Positions 7,459 to 15,342 of a stretch of DNA of 16,172 bases are shown here, piece by piece. The DNA lies in assembly GCA_019114645.1 (NCBI GenBank), contig DXFC01000185.1:1-16172 (forward strand), written 5' to 3'. Every line of letters begins with the position of its first letter. The stretch's first letter is position 1. The notes beneath the pieces were generated by a model that saw only the letters and a list, made by a program, of their open reading frames with translations, did no database searches and was not told the origin of the DNA. Position numbers and translations under genes: made by a program. The DNA is from Candidatus Halomonas stercoripullorum. GTDB taxonomy: Bacteria; Pseudomonadota; Gammaproteobacteria; Pseudomonadales; Halomonadaceae.

Positions 7459-8502
7459 ATGAGCAAACGCAAGTTGAGCCGCCAGCAGCGCTGGCGAATT
7501 GAGAAGATCCAGGCCGAGCGCGCACGACGGGCCGAGCAGCGCGATACCCGGGATGCGCAAAAGCTCGCTGCCGGCGACTATGGTCCCGAGCAGAACGGCC
7601 GGGTTATCGCCCACTACGGGCGCACCCTCGATGTCCAGGCGCCAGACAGCACACAAGTCGTGCGCTGCCACCTACGGGCGAACCTTGACGGCCTGGTCAC
7701 CGGCGATCGGGTCATCTGGCGCGCCGCTCACGATACCCAAGGGCAGGTCATTGCCGGTGTCGTGGTGGCTCGCAGCGAGCGTCAAAGCGTACTGGAGCGT
7801 CCCGACGCGCGTGGCCAGCTCAAGCCGGTAGCAGCCAATATCGACCAGATCCTGATTGTTTTCGCCGTGGAGCCGGTCCCGCACCCCAACCTGATCGACC
7901 GCTACCTGGTAGCCGCCGAGGCTACCGGTATCGCGCCGGTACTGGTGCTCAACAAGATCGACTTGCTGCCCACCGGAGGTGGTGAGCTGCGCGCCCTGCT
8001 GGATCGCTATGCCGCATTGGGCTACCCCGTGGTCGCAACCACTACGGCGTGTTCAGAGGGGCTCGATGCGCTGCTCGCCCAGCTTTCAGGGCGCACCTCG
8101 GTGTTCGTGGGCCAAAGCGGCGTGGGCAAGTCATCCTTGATCAACCGTTTGCTACCCGATGAATCACTGCGCATCGGCGAGCTGTCGGAAGCCTCGCGCA
8201 AGGGCACCCATACCACCACCACTGCACGGCTCTATCAGCTACCCTCCGCCGGCACTGCCGAGCTGATCGACTCCCCCGGCATCCGTGAATTCGGCCTGAT
8301 CCACCTGGATGAACAGCAAGTCGCCGAGGGCTTCATCGAGTTTCGCGACCATCTTGGTCACTGCCGCTTTCGTGACTGCCGCCATCGCCTAGAGCCCGGT
8401 TGTGCCCTGCTGGAAGCAGGGGAACGAGGCGACATCCACGCCGAAAGATTTGCCAGTTACCGCCATATCATCGACAGTCTCGACGAAGGCAACACGACAT
8501 AA
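7459..8502 (+). CDS. rsgA: Ribosome small-subunit GTPase RsgA
   Basis: RsgA (YjeQ) is a late 30S assembly factor that checks the decoding centre and leaves on GTP hydrolysis. The circularly permuted G-motif order is clear: G4 N165-K-I-D168, then P-loop G218-Q-S-G-V-G-K-S225, then G3 D271-S-P-G. An OB fold precedes it (about residues 35-120), and a zinc motif C302-x4-C307-x-H309-x5-C315 follows. The N-terminus is basic (S-K-R-K-L-S-R-Q-Q-R-W-R), as in Pseudomonas homologues. The start is ATG 7459, with a short CGGA upstream; an in-frame start at 7411 would add an unconserved tail overlapping the likely regulatory gap. It heads the rsgA-rhdA-psd unit, 17 bases before rhdA. The 104-base gap to orn shows no convincing promoter by eye. 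Confidence 0.96.
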   Translation: MSKRKLSRQQRWRIEKIQAERARRAEQRDTRDAQKLAAGDYGPEQNGRVIAHYGRTLDVQAPDSTQVVRCHLRANLDGLVTGDRVIWRAAHDTQGQVIAGVVVARSERQSVLERPDARGQLKPVAANIDQILIVFAVEPVPHPNLIDRYLVAAEATGIAPVLVLNKIDLLPTGGGELRALLDRYAALGYPVVATTTACSEGLDALLAQLSGRTSVFVGQSGVGKSSLINRLLPDESLRIGELSEASRKGTHTTTTARLYQLPSAGTAELIDSPGIREFGLIHLDEQQVAEGFIEFRDHLGHCRFRDCRHRLEPGCALLEAGERGDIHAERFASYRHIIDSLDEGNTT

Positions 8503-8519
8503 CATAAAGGGAGAGCGCC

Positions 8520-9350
8520 ATGAGTTCAGCAGAGAACCTGTTACCGCTGATCGTTGAACCCGAACAGCTCGCCGCCCACCTTGGCGATGACCGGTTACTG
8601 ATCATCGATGTTCCACTACGCGCCGAGAGTCATCTGGAGGGACACGTGCCAGGGGCAGTCTTTCTCGATTTCCGTCGCCTGATGCGCGGCAGCGGCGATG
8701 TACCCAACGAGGTACCTGGTCCGGAGGCACTCTCGCAGCTGTTCTCGTCACTCGGCCTGACCCGTGACACCCATGTGGTCGCCTATGATGACGAAGGTGG
8801 TGGCTGGGCCGGGCGCCTGCTATGGACGCTCGAACTGATCGGACACAACCGCTACTCCTACCTCAACGGCGGCATTCACGCCTGGCGCCAGGCAGGTCAG
8901 GCCGTTTCTCGGGAAGTCAACGAACCCACGCCCAGCAACTACGAAGCCAAGATCCTGCGCCCGGAAATCGCCATCGACCGCCTTGAGCTGCAAGAGCGCC
9001 TGGGGTCGAAGGACTTTGCCGTATGGGATGCGCGTTCACCGGAGGAGTACCGTGGCGAAAAGGGCAATAACCGGCATCTGGGCCGGATACCCGGTGCGGT
9101 AAACCTGGAGTGGACCCAGGCCATGGACCCCGAACGCGGACTCCGTATCCGCGACTATGCCGAACTCATTACCGAACTCGAAGCCCTGGGCCTCACCCCC
9201 GACATGGAAGTGGTGACCCATTGCCAAAGCCACCACCGTAGCGGCTTCACCTGGCTGGTGGGCAAGGCGCTCGGCTTTGATAACATTCGCGCCTACCCCG
9301 GCTCCTGGGGAGAGTGGGGCAACCGTGACGATACCCCAATAGAAAAGTAA
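8520..9350 (+). CDS. rhdA: Thiosulfate sulfurtransferase, tandem rhodanese (RhdA-like)
   Basis: The protein moves sulfane sulfur from a donor such as thiosulfate to a thiophilic acceptor through a cysteine persulfide. It has two rhodanese domains (about residues 10-125 and 150-270). The first lacks a catalytic Cys and contains R-L-L-W-T-L-E-L-I-G-H and Y-L-N-G-G-I-H-A-W. The second has W-D-A-R-S-P-E-E-Y and the active loop C235-Q-S-H-H-R. From memory that loop resembles the CQTHHR loop of Azotobacter vinelandii RhdA and differs from the C-G-S-G-V-T-A loop of SseA mercaptopyruvate enzymes, so thiosulfate or another small sulfur donor is more likely. Length 276 aa is typical. ATG 8520 follows AGGGAGAG. 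It lies 17 bases after rsgA and 19 before psd; rhdA next to psd is also found in pseudomonads. Confidence 0.9.
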   Translation: MSSAENLLPLIVEPEQLAAHLGDDRLLIIDVPLRAESHLEGHVPGAVFLDFRRLMRGSGDVPNEVPGPEALSQLFSSLGLTRDTHVVAYDDEGGGWAGRLLWTLELIGHNRYSYLNGGIHAWRQAGQAVSREVNEPTPSNYEAKILRPEIAIDRLELQERLGSKDFAVWDARSPEEYRGEKGNNRHLGRIPGAVNLEWTQAMDPERGLRIRDYAELITELEALGLTPDMEVVTHCQSHHRSGFTWLVGKALGFDNIRAYPGSWGEWGNRDDTPIEK

Positions 9351-9369
9351 ACAAAGGAACAAACCCTTC

Positions 9370-10236
9370 GTGTCCCTAGCCAAGCTGTTTTCCCTGATCC
9401 AGTACCCCCTTCCCCACCACCTGCTCTCGCGGGTGGTGGGCTGTCTTGCCGAGAGCCGCCTGACGTGGCTGAAAAACCCACTCATCCGGCTTTTCATCAA
9501 GATTTTCAAGGTCGACATGAACGAGGCCTGCGAACCCGATCCTACGGCTTATGCCACCTTCAACGACTTTTTCACCCGCCAGCTCAAGCCCGATGCCCGC
9601 CCGCTGGGTGAAGGGGTGCTCTGCCCCGCCGATGGCAAGCTCTCGCAATTTGGTCCGATTGAAGCTGACCGCCTATTGCAAGCCAAGGGGCACCGCTTCT
9701 CGGTAGTCGACCTGCTGGGTGGCGATGCCGAGGCGGCACGGCGTTATTCTGGCGGCAGCTACGCCAATATCTACCTCTCGCCCCGTGACTATCATCGTGT
9801 GCATATGCCACTGGCCGGCACCCTGACCGAGATGGTCTACGTACCGGGACGGCTGTTTTCGGTCAATGCGGCCACTACTGACCACGTACCCAACCTGTTC
9901 GCCCGTAATGAGCGCCTGGTGTGTCATTTCGATACCGAGCAGGGCCCCATGGCGGTAGTACTGGTCGGCGCCATGATCGTCGCCGCGATTGAAACCGTCT
10001 GGGCCGGCCAGGTCACACCGCTTTCCGGCCAGGTTCAGCGTATCCGTTTTGACCAACCGATCCACCTTGAGCGCGGCGCGGAGATGGGCCGCTTCAAGCT
10101 CGGCTCCACGGTGGTTCTCGCCTTTGCCGACCAGGTCGACTTTGCCGCACCGCTTGCACCCGGCAGCAAGGTTCAGATGGGCCAGTCGCTGGGTAGCCTG
10201 CCCGATCCCGGCGTTCCAGCAACTTGTGACCGCTAA
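9370..10236 (+). CDS. psd: Phosphatidylserine decarboxylase proenzyme
   Basis: Psd decarboxylates phosphatidylserine to phosphatidylethanolamine at the inner membrane. The proenzyme self-cleaves at L-G-S-T, here between Gly245 and Ser246, and the Ser becomes the pyruvoyl prosthetic group of the small alpha chain. Other conserved parts are F-N-D-F-F-T-R-Q-L-K-P, C-P-A-D-G-K, Y-L-S-P-R-D-Y-H-R-V-H-M-P and V-G-A-M-I-V. Length 288 aa matches the bacterial short class. The start is GTG at 9370, with AAGGA eleven bases upstream, which suggests modest initiation. It is the last gene of the rsgA-rhdA-psd unit and is followed by a strong intrinsic terminator. Confidence 0.96.
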   Translation: MSLAKLFSLIQYPLPHHLLSRVVGCLAESRLTWLKNPLIRLFIKIFKVDMNEACEPDPTAYATFNDFFTRQLKPDARPLGEGVLCPADGKLSQFGPIEADRLLQAKGHRFSVVDLLGGDAEAARRYSGGSYANIYLSPRDYHRVHMPLAGTLTEMVYVPGRLFSVNAATTDHVPNLFARNERLVCHFDTEQGPMAVVLVGAMIVAAIETVWAGQVTPLSGQVQRIRFDQPIHLERGAEMGRFKLGSTVVLAFADQVDFAAPLAPGSKVQMGQSLGSLPDPGVPATCDR

Positions 10237-10258
10237 TGGGCCAAGCCTAGAAAATATA

Positions 10259-10295
10259 GCCCACCGCCACAGGTGCGGTGGGCAACCTCTTTTTC
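10259..10295 (+). terminator. Rho-independent terminator after psd, probably bidirectional
   Basis: A perfect nine-base-pair stem, GCCCACCGC (10259-10267) with GCGGTGGGC (10275-10283), closes a seven-base loop and is followed by TCTTTTTC at 10288-10295. On the minus strand the same stem is followed by TATATTTTC, so it can also end the operon that finishes with the DJ-1 gene. It separates the housekeeping block from the catabolic cassette. Confidence 0.88.
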
Positions 10296-10300
10296 ATCCT

Positions 10301-10888
10301 TCATGAATGCGTGATCGTCGTCCCCAGCACTTTCATGCATTCGCGCATGAAAGCCGCCAGGCCTGTCCAGCCTTTGGCAGACACCATGGTGCCATCCACA
10401 TAGGCTTCGTGTGGCTTCACATCGATATAGGTACCACCCGCCAGGATTACCTCAGGCTCACAGGCGCCCAGAGCAGCGACCTTTTTGCCGCGCACCACTC
10501 CATCGACTGCCACCAGGATCTGCACGCCGTGGCATATGGTGAAGATCGGCTTTTTCTCCTCGTGGAAATGCCGCACCATGGCCTGAATTCGCTTGTCGGT
10601 ACGAATATATTCAGGCCCCCGCCCGCCCGCGCAATATACGGCGTCATACTCTTCCACATTGACTTCGGAAAAGGTCTTGTTGATCTCAGCCAAATGCCCG
10701 AACCGTTCAATATAGGTCTGGTGCCCCTCGAAATCATGCAACGAGGTCTGGATCATCTCGCCCGCCTTCTTGTCCGGACAGATGACATGCACGGTATGCC
10801 CCACGGCCTCCATCCCCTGTTGGAAAACAAAGATCTCGTATTCCTCGGTAAACTCGCCGCACAGCATAAGAATCTTCTTGCCACTCAT
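10301..10888 (-). CDS. DJ-1/PfpI superfamily protein (glyoxalase III or deglycase-like)
   Basis: The 195-residue protein has the DJ-1/PfpI fold markers. An acidic segment G-E-F-T-E-E-Y-E contains the probable catalytic Glu15, A-G-G-R-G-P-E-Y-I-R precedes the active site, and the nucleophile elbow is I-C119-H120-G. The stretch D-K-K-A-G-E and H-D-F-E-G-H-Q-T-Y resembles the branch that includes plant DJ-1D glyoxalases. Members act on methylglyoxal or related 2-oxoaldehydes, or as deglycases, and many are uncharacterised. ATG 10888 has AGAGGA six bases upstream. It is the last gene of the minus-strand transporter operon, 58 bases after the binding protein. A role in coping with a reactive carbonyl made from the imported compound is inference; a general stress role is also possible. 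Confidence 0.85.
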   Translation of the reverse strand: MSGKKILMLCGEFTEEYEIFVFQQGMEAVGHTVHVICPDKKAGEMIQTSLHDFEGHQTYIERFGHLAEINKTFSEVNVEEYDAVYCAGGRGPEYIRTDKRIQAMVRHFHEEKKPIFTICHGVQILVAVDGVVRGKKVAALGACEPEVILAGGTYIDVKPHEAYVDGTMVSAKGWTGLAAFMRECMKVLGTTITHS

Positions 10889-10915
10889 GTCTGTTCCTCT
10901 TGTTTCGTTGTTATA

Positions 10916-10939
10916 GCGACCGGAACCGTGGCCGATCGC
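10916..10939 (-). other. Hairpin between binding-protein gene and DJ-1 gene
   Basis: GCGACCGG (10916-10923) and CCGATCGC (10932-10939) form an eight-base-pair stem with one G-U pair in the minus-strand transcript, with an eight-base loop. It begins eight bases after the stop codon of the binding-protein gene and has no T-run. It may protect the upstream message or reduce read-through into the DJ-1 gene. Confidence 0.35.
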
Positions 10940-10946
10940 AGCTCCT

Positions 10947-11912
10947 TTAGAACGGACTGTCGGGGAAATAGAACTGATCAGCGTTCTCGGGTGTGATCAG
11001 AGGCGCATCCAGCTGGAAACTGCCTCGCATAGGCGCTTGCCCGTTGAATTGTGCCGCGGTCATGTAGATGGCTGACTTGATCATCGATGGCGGGTAGGGC
11101 GTAGAAATCGGCGTCATAGGGTCATTGGCCTGCACCAATTCAATGACATCCTTCATGCCGTTGCCGCCCAACGCATACTGGATCTCGGTGCGACCCGATT
11201 GCTTGATCGCTTCCAGCACACCCAACAGCATGTCGTCGTCATTGGCCCACACCGCGTCAATATGGGGATACTTGGCCAGGTAATCCTGCATCAGGGTGAA
11301 AGCTTGATCCTGGTTCCAGTTGGCATACTGAATATCCAGAATTTCAATATTGGTGTCGTCTATCACTTCGGTAAAGCCCTGAATTCGCTCATCATCGATG
11401 ACCGTTGGGATACCGCGCAGCACAACTATCTGGCCTTCGTTGCCGAGCTTTTCGGCCAGCCAACGAGCGGTATTTGCGCCCACCGCAATATTGTCACCCG
11501 CGACGTAGAGATCCTGAATCTCCGGATCGGTCAGGCCGCGATCCACCACAGCAATGAAAGTGCCATTCTCTTTCACCCGCTCCACCGGCCCCGTCAACTC
11601 CTCTGAGGTAAAGGGCAGGATCACCAAGGCATCAAGACTCTGGCTGGCGGAGAGGTCTTCAAGCGCTGACACCTGAGCGGTGGCTGATGGAGATGTCCTG
11701 ACCACCACATTGATATGGGGAAACGCCGCCTGGATCTCCCGGGCGGCCTGCTCGGCATGGTAGACAACCCCACCGGTCCAGCCGTGTGTCGCTGCCGGAA
11801 TCGAGACACCGATGGTTCTGTTCTCCTGCTGCGCCAGAGCCGTGGTTGCAGCCAGAGCCATGAGGCTGGCAGCGGAAAGCACACCAAGTAGTCGTTTGGT
11901 CATGAGTTTCAT
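10947..11912 (-). CDS. Sugar-type ABC transporter periplasmic binding protein (RbsB family)
   Basis: This is a periplasmic solute receptor of the Peripla_BP_4/ribose-binding family, 321 aa. It has a clear signal peptide M-K-L-M-T-K-R with a hydrophobic core, and likely cleavage after A25-L-A27 before Q-Q-E-N. The mature part starts with T-I-G-V-S-I-P-A-A-T-H-G-W, the first ligand-binding strand. Further family patterns include L-D-A-L-V-I-L-P-F-T-S-E-E-L, V-D-R-G-L and D-A-V-W-A-N-D-D-D-M-L-L-G. The V-D-R-G and W-A-N-D-D motifs line the sugar pocket in relatives, but the exact ligand cannot be read. ATG 11912 has AGGAG six bases upstream; an in-frame start at 11972 adds a non-signal tail and would begin inside the upstream hairpin. 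It lies between the permease and DJ-1 genes. Confidence 0.93.
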   Translation of the reverse strand: MKLMTKRLLGVLSAASLMALAATTALAQQENRTIGVSIPAATHGWTGGVVYHAEQAAREIQAAFPHINVVVRTSPSATAQVSALEDLSASQSLDALVILPFTSEELTGPVERVKENGTFIAVVDRGLTDPEIQDLYVAGDNIAVGANTARWLAEKLGNEGQIVVLRGIPTVIDDERIQGFTEVIDDTNIEILDIQYANWNQDQAFTLMQDYLAKYPHIDAVWANDDDMLLGVLEAIKQSGRTEIQYALGGNGMKDVIELVQANDPMTPISTPYPPSMIKSAIYMTAAQFNGQAPMRGSFQLDAPLITPENADQFYFPDSPF

Positions 11913-11955
11913 GTCTTGCTCCTGATTATGGTTGTAATTTTGACATGCATTGCTA

Positions 11956-11981
11956 AACCTCCACCCCTCCACGTGGTGGTT
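11956..11981 (-). other. Hairpin at the permease stop, upstream of the binding-protein gene
   Basis: Arms 11956-11964 (AACCTCCAC) and 11973-11981 (GTGGTGGTT) pair over eight of nine positions with a central A-A mismatch in the minus-strand RNA, closing an eight-base loop. The stem overlaps the permease stop codon (11980-11982). No T-run follows. Such elements often stabilise the binding-protein segment of ABC operon mRNAs; that role here is inference. Confidence 0.35.
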
Positions 11982-12969
11982 ACTTGATGAGTCGATGCGC
12001 CAACATGGCGAGGATGATGATCACTCCTTGCACAGCGGCAACCAGGTATTCCGACACCATGTTGGAGAGCACCATCAGGTTCGCGATCACTTCCAGAATC
12101 AGCGCACCAGCGATGGTTCCCCAAATTCTCGCCCTGCCGCCACGCAGCAAGGTGCCACCAATCACCACAGCCGTGATCACCTGCAGCTCCCATAACTGCC
12201 CGGTGGTCGGCGTGGCAGCGCCGAGTCGGGGGATGTAGCAGATCGCGGCAATACCGACACAAAGTCCCTGAATCACAAAGGCCAGCGTGCGAACCCGCGT
12301 GACCGAGATGCCCGAAAAGCGTGCTACATCGGCGTTGGATCCGACCGCCATGCAGTGGCGTCCGTACTTGGTGCGATAGAGTACGAAGGCTCCTACCAGC
12401 GCGACTAACAACGTGATGGCTACTGGAATCGGAATACCCAGCACATCGCCGAAATAGACCGGACGGTACGCTTCACGCAGCGCCCGGTCCATCGGGATTG
12501 AGCCGCCGTCGGACATCCAGGTGATCAGCGCACGAAAGATTCCCATCGTGCCAAGCGTGACAATGAAGGGTTCGATCCTGCCTACGGTCACGATCAACCC
12601 GTTTAACAGACCGCAGGCCGCACCGACGAGAAGCCCCATCAGCGCACCGACAAATATCGCATTCGGCCCCAGCGAGGGTTGCAGATAATTCATGGTCAGG
12701 ATCATGATGCCGGTCACGAAAGCCATCATCGACCCAACCGACAGGTCGAGACAGCGCGACGAAATCACGAAGGTGGCGCCCACCGCGATGATGGCGATAA
12801 AAGCCGAGCGTGTGACCACGTTGGCAATGTTGGTCCCGGTCGCGAAATTCGAATTCAGCAAGGTGCCGACCAGGATCACCACGGCCAACGCGATGAATGG
12901 CCCCATGGAGGCCCAGCGGATGCGCCGTTGCGGCTTGGTTATCGACATGTCGGTTGTCGCGCTTGTCAT
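11980..12969 (-). CDS. Sugar-type ABC transporter permease (RbsC family)
   Basis: This inner-membrane subunit of the import channel is 329 aa. It is very hydrophobic, with roughly eight to ten membrane segments from about residue 22 to the end. Family signatures include T-G-T-N-I-A-N-V-V-T-R-S-A-F-I-A-I-I-A-V-G-A-T-F-V-I, S-S-R-C-L-D-L-S-V-G-S-M-M-A-F, G-L-L-N-G-L-I-V-T-V-G-R-I-E-P-F-I-V-T-L-G-T-M, and A-V-G-S-N-A-D-V-A-R-F-S-G-I near the cytoplasmic coupling loop. ATG 12969 has GGGAGAGAG upstream; an internal ATG at residue 8 has no ribosome site. It lies 34 bases after the ATPase gene and 67 before the binding protein. A single permease gene is normal for this family, as it forms a homodimer. 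Confidence 0.94.
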   Translation of the reverse strand: MTSATTDMSITKPQRRIRWASMGPFIALAVVILVGTLLNSNFATGTNIANVVTRSAFIAIIAVGATFVISSRCLDLSVGSMMAFVTGIMILTMNYLQPSLGPNAIFVGALMGLLVGAACGLLNGLIVTVGRIEPFIVTLGTMGIFRALITWMSDGGSIPMDRALREAYRPVYFGDVLGIPIPVAITLLVALVGAFVLYRTKYGRHCMAVGSNADVARFSGISVTRVRTLAFVIQGLCVGIAAICYIPRLGAATPTTGQLWELQVITAVVIGGTLLRGGRARIWGTIAGALILEVIANLMVLSNMVSEYLVAAVQGVIIILAMLAHRLIK

Positions 12970-13003
12970 TATTGTTCTCTCTCCCGTTTCTTGTCAGGCG
13001 GCA

Positions 13004-14593
13004 CTATGAGGCCGCACCGTATGCCTCGCCACTTGTCGCCGCATAGACAATGTTCTGCTCGGTGATCGCATCCCCCGTCAGTTCAGTGACGATGCGGCCT
13101 CCCCGCATGACCAGGACCCGGTCAGCAATGCCCACCAGTTCCGGCAACTCCGACGAAATCACGATGCACCCCTTGCCCAATCGAACCAGTTGGTCAATGA
13201 AATGGTAGATCTGACTCTTGTTGCCGATGTCGATGCCGCGTGTCGGCTCATCAATAATGACGATGGAGGGATCGGCCATCATCACTTTGGCAAGCAGCAG
13301 CTTCTGCTGGTTGCCACCGGACAACTGACCTGCACTGAGGTGGACCGAGCCGACGCGAATGTCGTACTCCTCCACCGCCTGCTGCACTTCTGCAAGCTCT
13401 CTGCGGTTATCCAGCACCAGCCCCGGATGAACCTGCTTAAGTGCCTGAAGCGTCAGGTTGGGCGCCAACATCTCATCCAGTAATAACCCTTTGCCTTTAC
13501 GATCTTCAGTCAGGTAAACAAGCCCCTGCGCTTGCCACTCTTTCACCGAGCGCTGCCTTAGCCGGCGTTGGGAGAGGGGACGACCCGCTAGCTCTATCCG
13601 ACTTACCTCAGCGGGCCGCAGGCCCATAAGCCCTTCAAACAGCTCCGTGCGTCCTGAGCCAACCATGCCGCCGATGCCCAGCACTTCGCCAGGCCGCACC
13701 ACCAGGCTCGCTTCAACCCCCCCGTGATCAACCACCAGTTGCTCGATCACTAACAACGGCTCCGCTGTTGGAGGTGTGCGTTTGGGGGGGTAAAGCACAT
13801 CCAGCTCACGCCCCACCATGAGCTCGGCCATCTGTCGCTGCGACAGCTCAGCCGCAGGCCATGTCCCAATCTTCCTTCCGTCGCGCAGTACCGTAATCCG
13901 ATCGGCCAGTGCCTCGACCTCGTCCAGGCGGTGCGAGATATAGAGCACAGCGACACCCTGCGCCCGCAGCCCACGCACCACATCGAGCAGAGCCGTCACT
14001 TCATCATTGGCCAGCACTGCTGTAGGCTCATCGAAAATCACTACACTGCGTGGCTCCAGCAGTGCCCGTCCGATTTGTACCAATTGCCGTTGCGCCAGCG
14101 GCAGGTCACCCACCCAGTCGCGCGGGGTGCAGAGTGCCCCGATCGAGGCCAGAACCTCGGCGGCACGCTGGTTCATGGCGCGGTCATCGACCATGAGACC
14201 ACGCGGCAGTTCACGACCAAGAAAGAGGTTTTCGGCCACTGTCAGGTCTGGTGCCAGCAGGATTTCCTGATGCACCAGCACCACACCGGCAGCTTCCGCG
14301 GCTGTGGAGTTGTTGAACTCGATCCGCTCTTCCGCCATGACCAAGTGGCCCGCCGTAGGCTGCACATAGCCCGAGAGCAACTTCATCAGCGTCGACTTTC
14401 CTGCCCCGTTCTCGCCAATAATTGCGTGGACTTCGCCCTTGCAAATATCCAGCGAAACATCGAACAGCACAGTAACCGGACCATAAGCCTTGGTCAGGCC
14501 CACCGCCGCCAGCGTCGCTGCTTCAGCGTGAGGAGCCACCGTCTTCACAGTTACGGCCCCAGCCGACACAGGAAGCGCTGCGCACCTGGTCAT
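13004..14593 (-). CDS. Sugar-type ABC transporter ATP-binding protein, two domains (RbsA family)
   Basis: This 529-residue ATPase drives the RbsC-like permease. Domain 1 has Walker A G60-E-N-G-A-G-K-S-T68, a degenerate signature L-P-L-A-Q-R-Q (164-170), Walker B I-F-D-E-P (186-190) and H-loop His221. Domain 2 has a degenerate Walker A, G-G-M-V-G-S-G-R-T (308-316) without Lys, a proper signature L-S-G-G-N (424-428), Walker B I-I-D-E-P (446-450) and S-S-E-L-P-E in place of the H-loop His. This asymmetry, with one active and one degenerate site, is the norm for RbsA, MglA and XylG proteins. ATG 14593 overlaps the GntR stop as ATGA, so translation is coupled. About 20 poorly conserved N-terminal residues precede the first domain. 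Confidence 0.94.
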   Translation of the reverse strand: MTRCAALPVSAGAVTVKTVAPHAEAATLAAVGLTKAYGPVTVLFDVSLDICKGEVHAIIGENGAGKSTLMKLLSGYVQPTAGHLVMAEERIEFNNSTAAEAAGVVLVHQEILLAPDLTVAENLFLGRELPRGLMVDDRAMNQRAAEVLASIGALCTPRDWVGDLPLAQRQLVQIGRALLEPRSVVIFDEPTAVLANDEVTALLDVVRGLRAQGVAVLYISHRLDEVEALADRITVLRDGRKIGTWPAAELSQRQMAELMVGRELDVLYPPKRTPPTAEPLLVIEQLVVDHGGVEASLVVRPGEVLGIGGMVGSGRTELFEGLMGLRPAEVSRIELAGRPLSQRRLRQRSVKEWQAQGLVYLTEDRKGKGLLLDEMLAPNLTLQALKQVHPGLVLDNRRELAEVQQAVEEYDIRVGSVHLSAGQLSGGNQQKLLLAKVMMADPSIVIIDEPTRGIDIGNKSQIYHFIDQLVRLGKGCIVISSELPELVGIADRVLVMRGGRIVTELTGDAITEQNIVYAATSGEAYGAAS

Positions 14594-15279
14594 TCGAAAG
14601 CCTGCATCAAGCGGTCACGTGAACGCAGGATGTGTTCACGCATCGCCGCTTCAACAGCGGCGGGGTCTCCGACACGGAACGCCGCAAGCAGCTCGTTGTG
14701 TTCTTCCAGTGCCTCCTGTGTTACCCGGCTGTGGAACATCAGGCGGAAGAGGTGCAGATGAATATGCTGGTTGAACAGTGTCGAGCGAATCACCTCGTTA
14801 TCGGCGATGCGCAGAATCTCGTCATGGAAATGCGCATCAATCCTGGCAAAGCGCGAATAGCGGCTGGTCCGATCCACTGGCTCGTCCCCATCCGCCATGT
14901 CCGCTGCGATCTCTTCGAGATGGGCAAACGCTTCTGGCGTCATATTGAGCGCAGCCAGGCGCGCCCCCTCCGGCTCAATCAGCAGTCGGAAATGGAACAG
15001 GTCCTCGAACTGCTTGCGATCCAGCTGCGGAGCGGCGCTATAACCAATTAGATGCGCTTTATGTACTAAGCCCTCACGCTCCAGCCGCGCCAGCGCCCCG
15101 CGCACGGGGGTTTGCGACACATTCAGCTCCCGCGCCATTACATCAATGGGAATGCGCGCGCCGGGGGCGATATCCAGCGACATGAGACGCTCATAGATGC
15201 TGTCGTAAACACCCTCTTCAACGCTTGCCGGGCGCACCAATGCAGCTCCCCGGTTTCCTTGCTCCGCTGCCGTCTTCAT
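14590..15279 (-). CDS. GntR-family transcriptional regulator, FadR/FCD subfamily
   Basis: This 229-residue regulator has an N-terminal winged helix (about residues 17-80), with helix-turn-helix M-A-R-E-L-N-V-S-Q-T-P-V-R-G-A-L-A-R-L-E around residues 48-67. A C-terminal FCD helical domain (about 90-225) follows. Probable metal or ligand residues of the FCD pocket are Asp148, His152, His194 and His216. Such proteins usually repress and are released by a small carboxylate or sugar metabolite. ATG 15279 has CGGAG five bases upstream; an in-frame ATG at 15333 would begin inside the promoter, so I reject it. It is the first gene of the transporter operon and diverges from the dehydrogenase gene, with a strong palindrome between them. 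Autoregulation and control of both units is the likely role. Confidence 0.93.
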   Translation of the reverse strand: MKTAAEQGNRGAALVRPASVEEGVYDSIYERLMSLDIAPGARIPIDVMARELNVSQTPVRGALARLEREGLVHKAHLIGYSAAPQLDRKQFEDLFHFRLLIEPEGARLAALNMTPEAFAHLEEIAADMADGDEPVDRTSRYSRFARIDAHFHDEILRIADNEVIRSTLFNQHIHLHLFRLMFHSRVTQEALEEHNELLAAFRVGDPAAVEAAMREHILRSRDRLMQAFE

Positions 15280-15308
15280 AGATGCTCCGTAAACCTGCCT
15301 TGACCCGG

Positions 15309-15338
15309 ACCATAGGGGAAAATAATATCGCATGTCAA
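15309..15338 (-). promoter_or_regulatory. Sigma-70-type promoter for the GntR-ABC-DJ-1 operon
   Basis: On the minus strand a perfect TTGACA (15338-15333) is followed after 18 bases by TATGGT (15314-15309, four of six). The predicted start near 15302 gives a leader of about 20 bases before ATG 15279 and its CGGAG. The palindromic operator begins four bases upstream of the -35 box. Confidence 0.6.
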
Positions 15339-15342
15339 ATAC

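Noticed and set aside
10911..10916. TATAAC on the minus strand as a separate -10 for the DJ-1 gene
   Set aside because: No -35 match is found at the proper distance, and the sequence follows directly after a hairpin within the operon.
11920..11925. CATAAT on the minus strand as an internal promoter for the binding-protein gene
   Set aside because: The six bases about 17 upstream (GCAATG) do not resemble a -35 box, and operon transcription is a sufficient explanation.
13004..14593. Loss of Walker A Lys in the second ATPase domain as a defect
   Set aside because: A degenerate second nucleotide site is the normal state in RbsA, MglA and XylG-type proteins.
13931..14761. A 276-codon open frame on the plus strand opposite the ATPase and GntR genes
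   Set aside because: It spans two well-supported minus-strand genes and its translation looks like antisense composition (rich in His, Arg and Gln).
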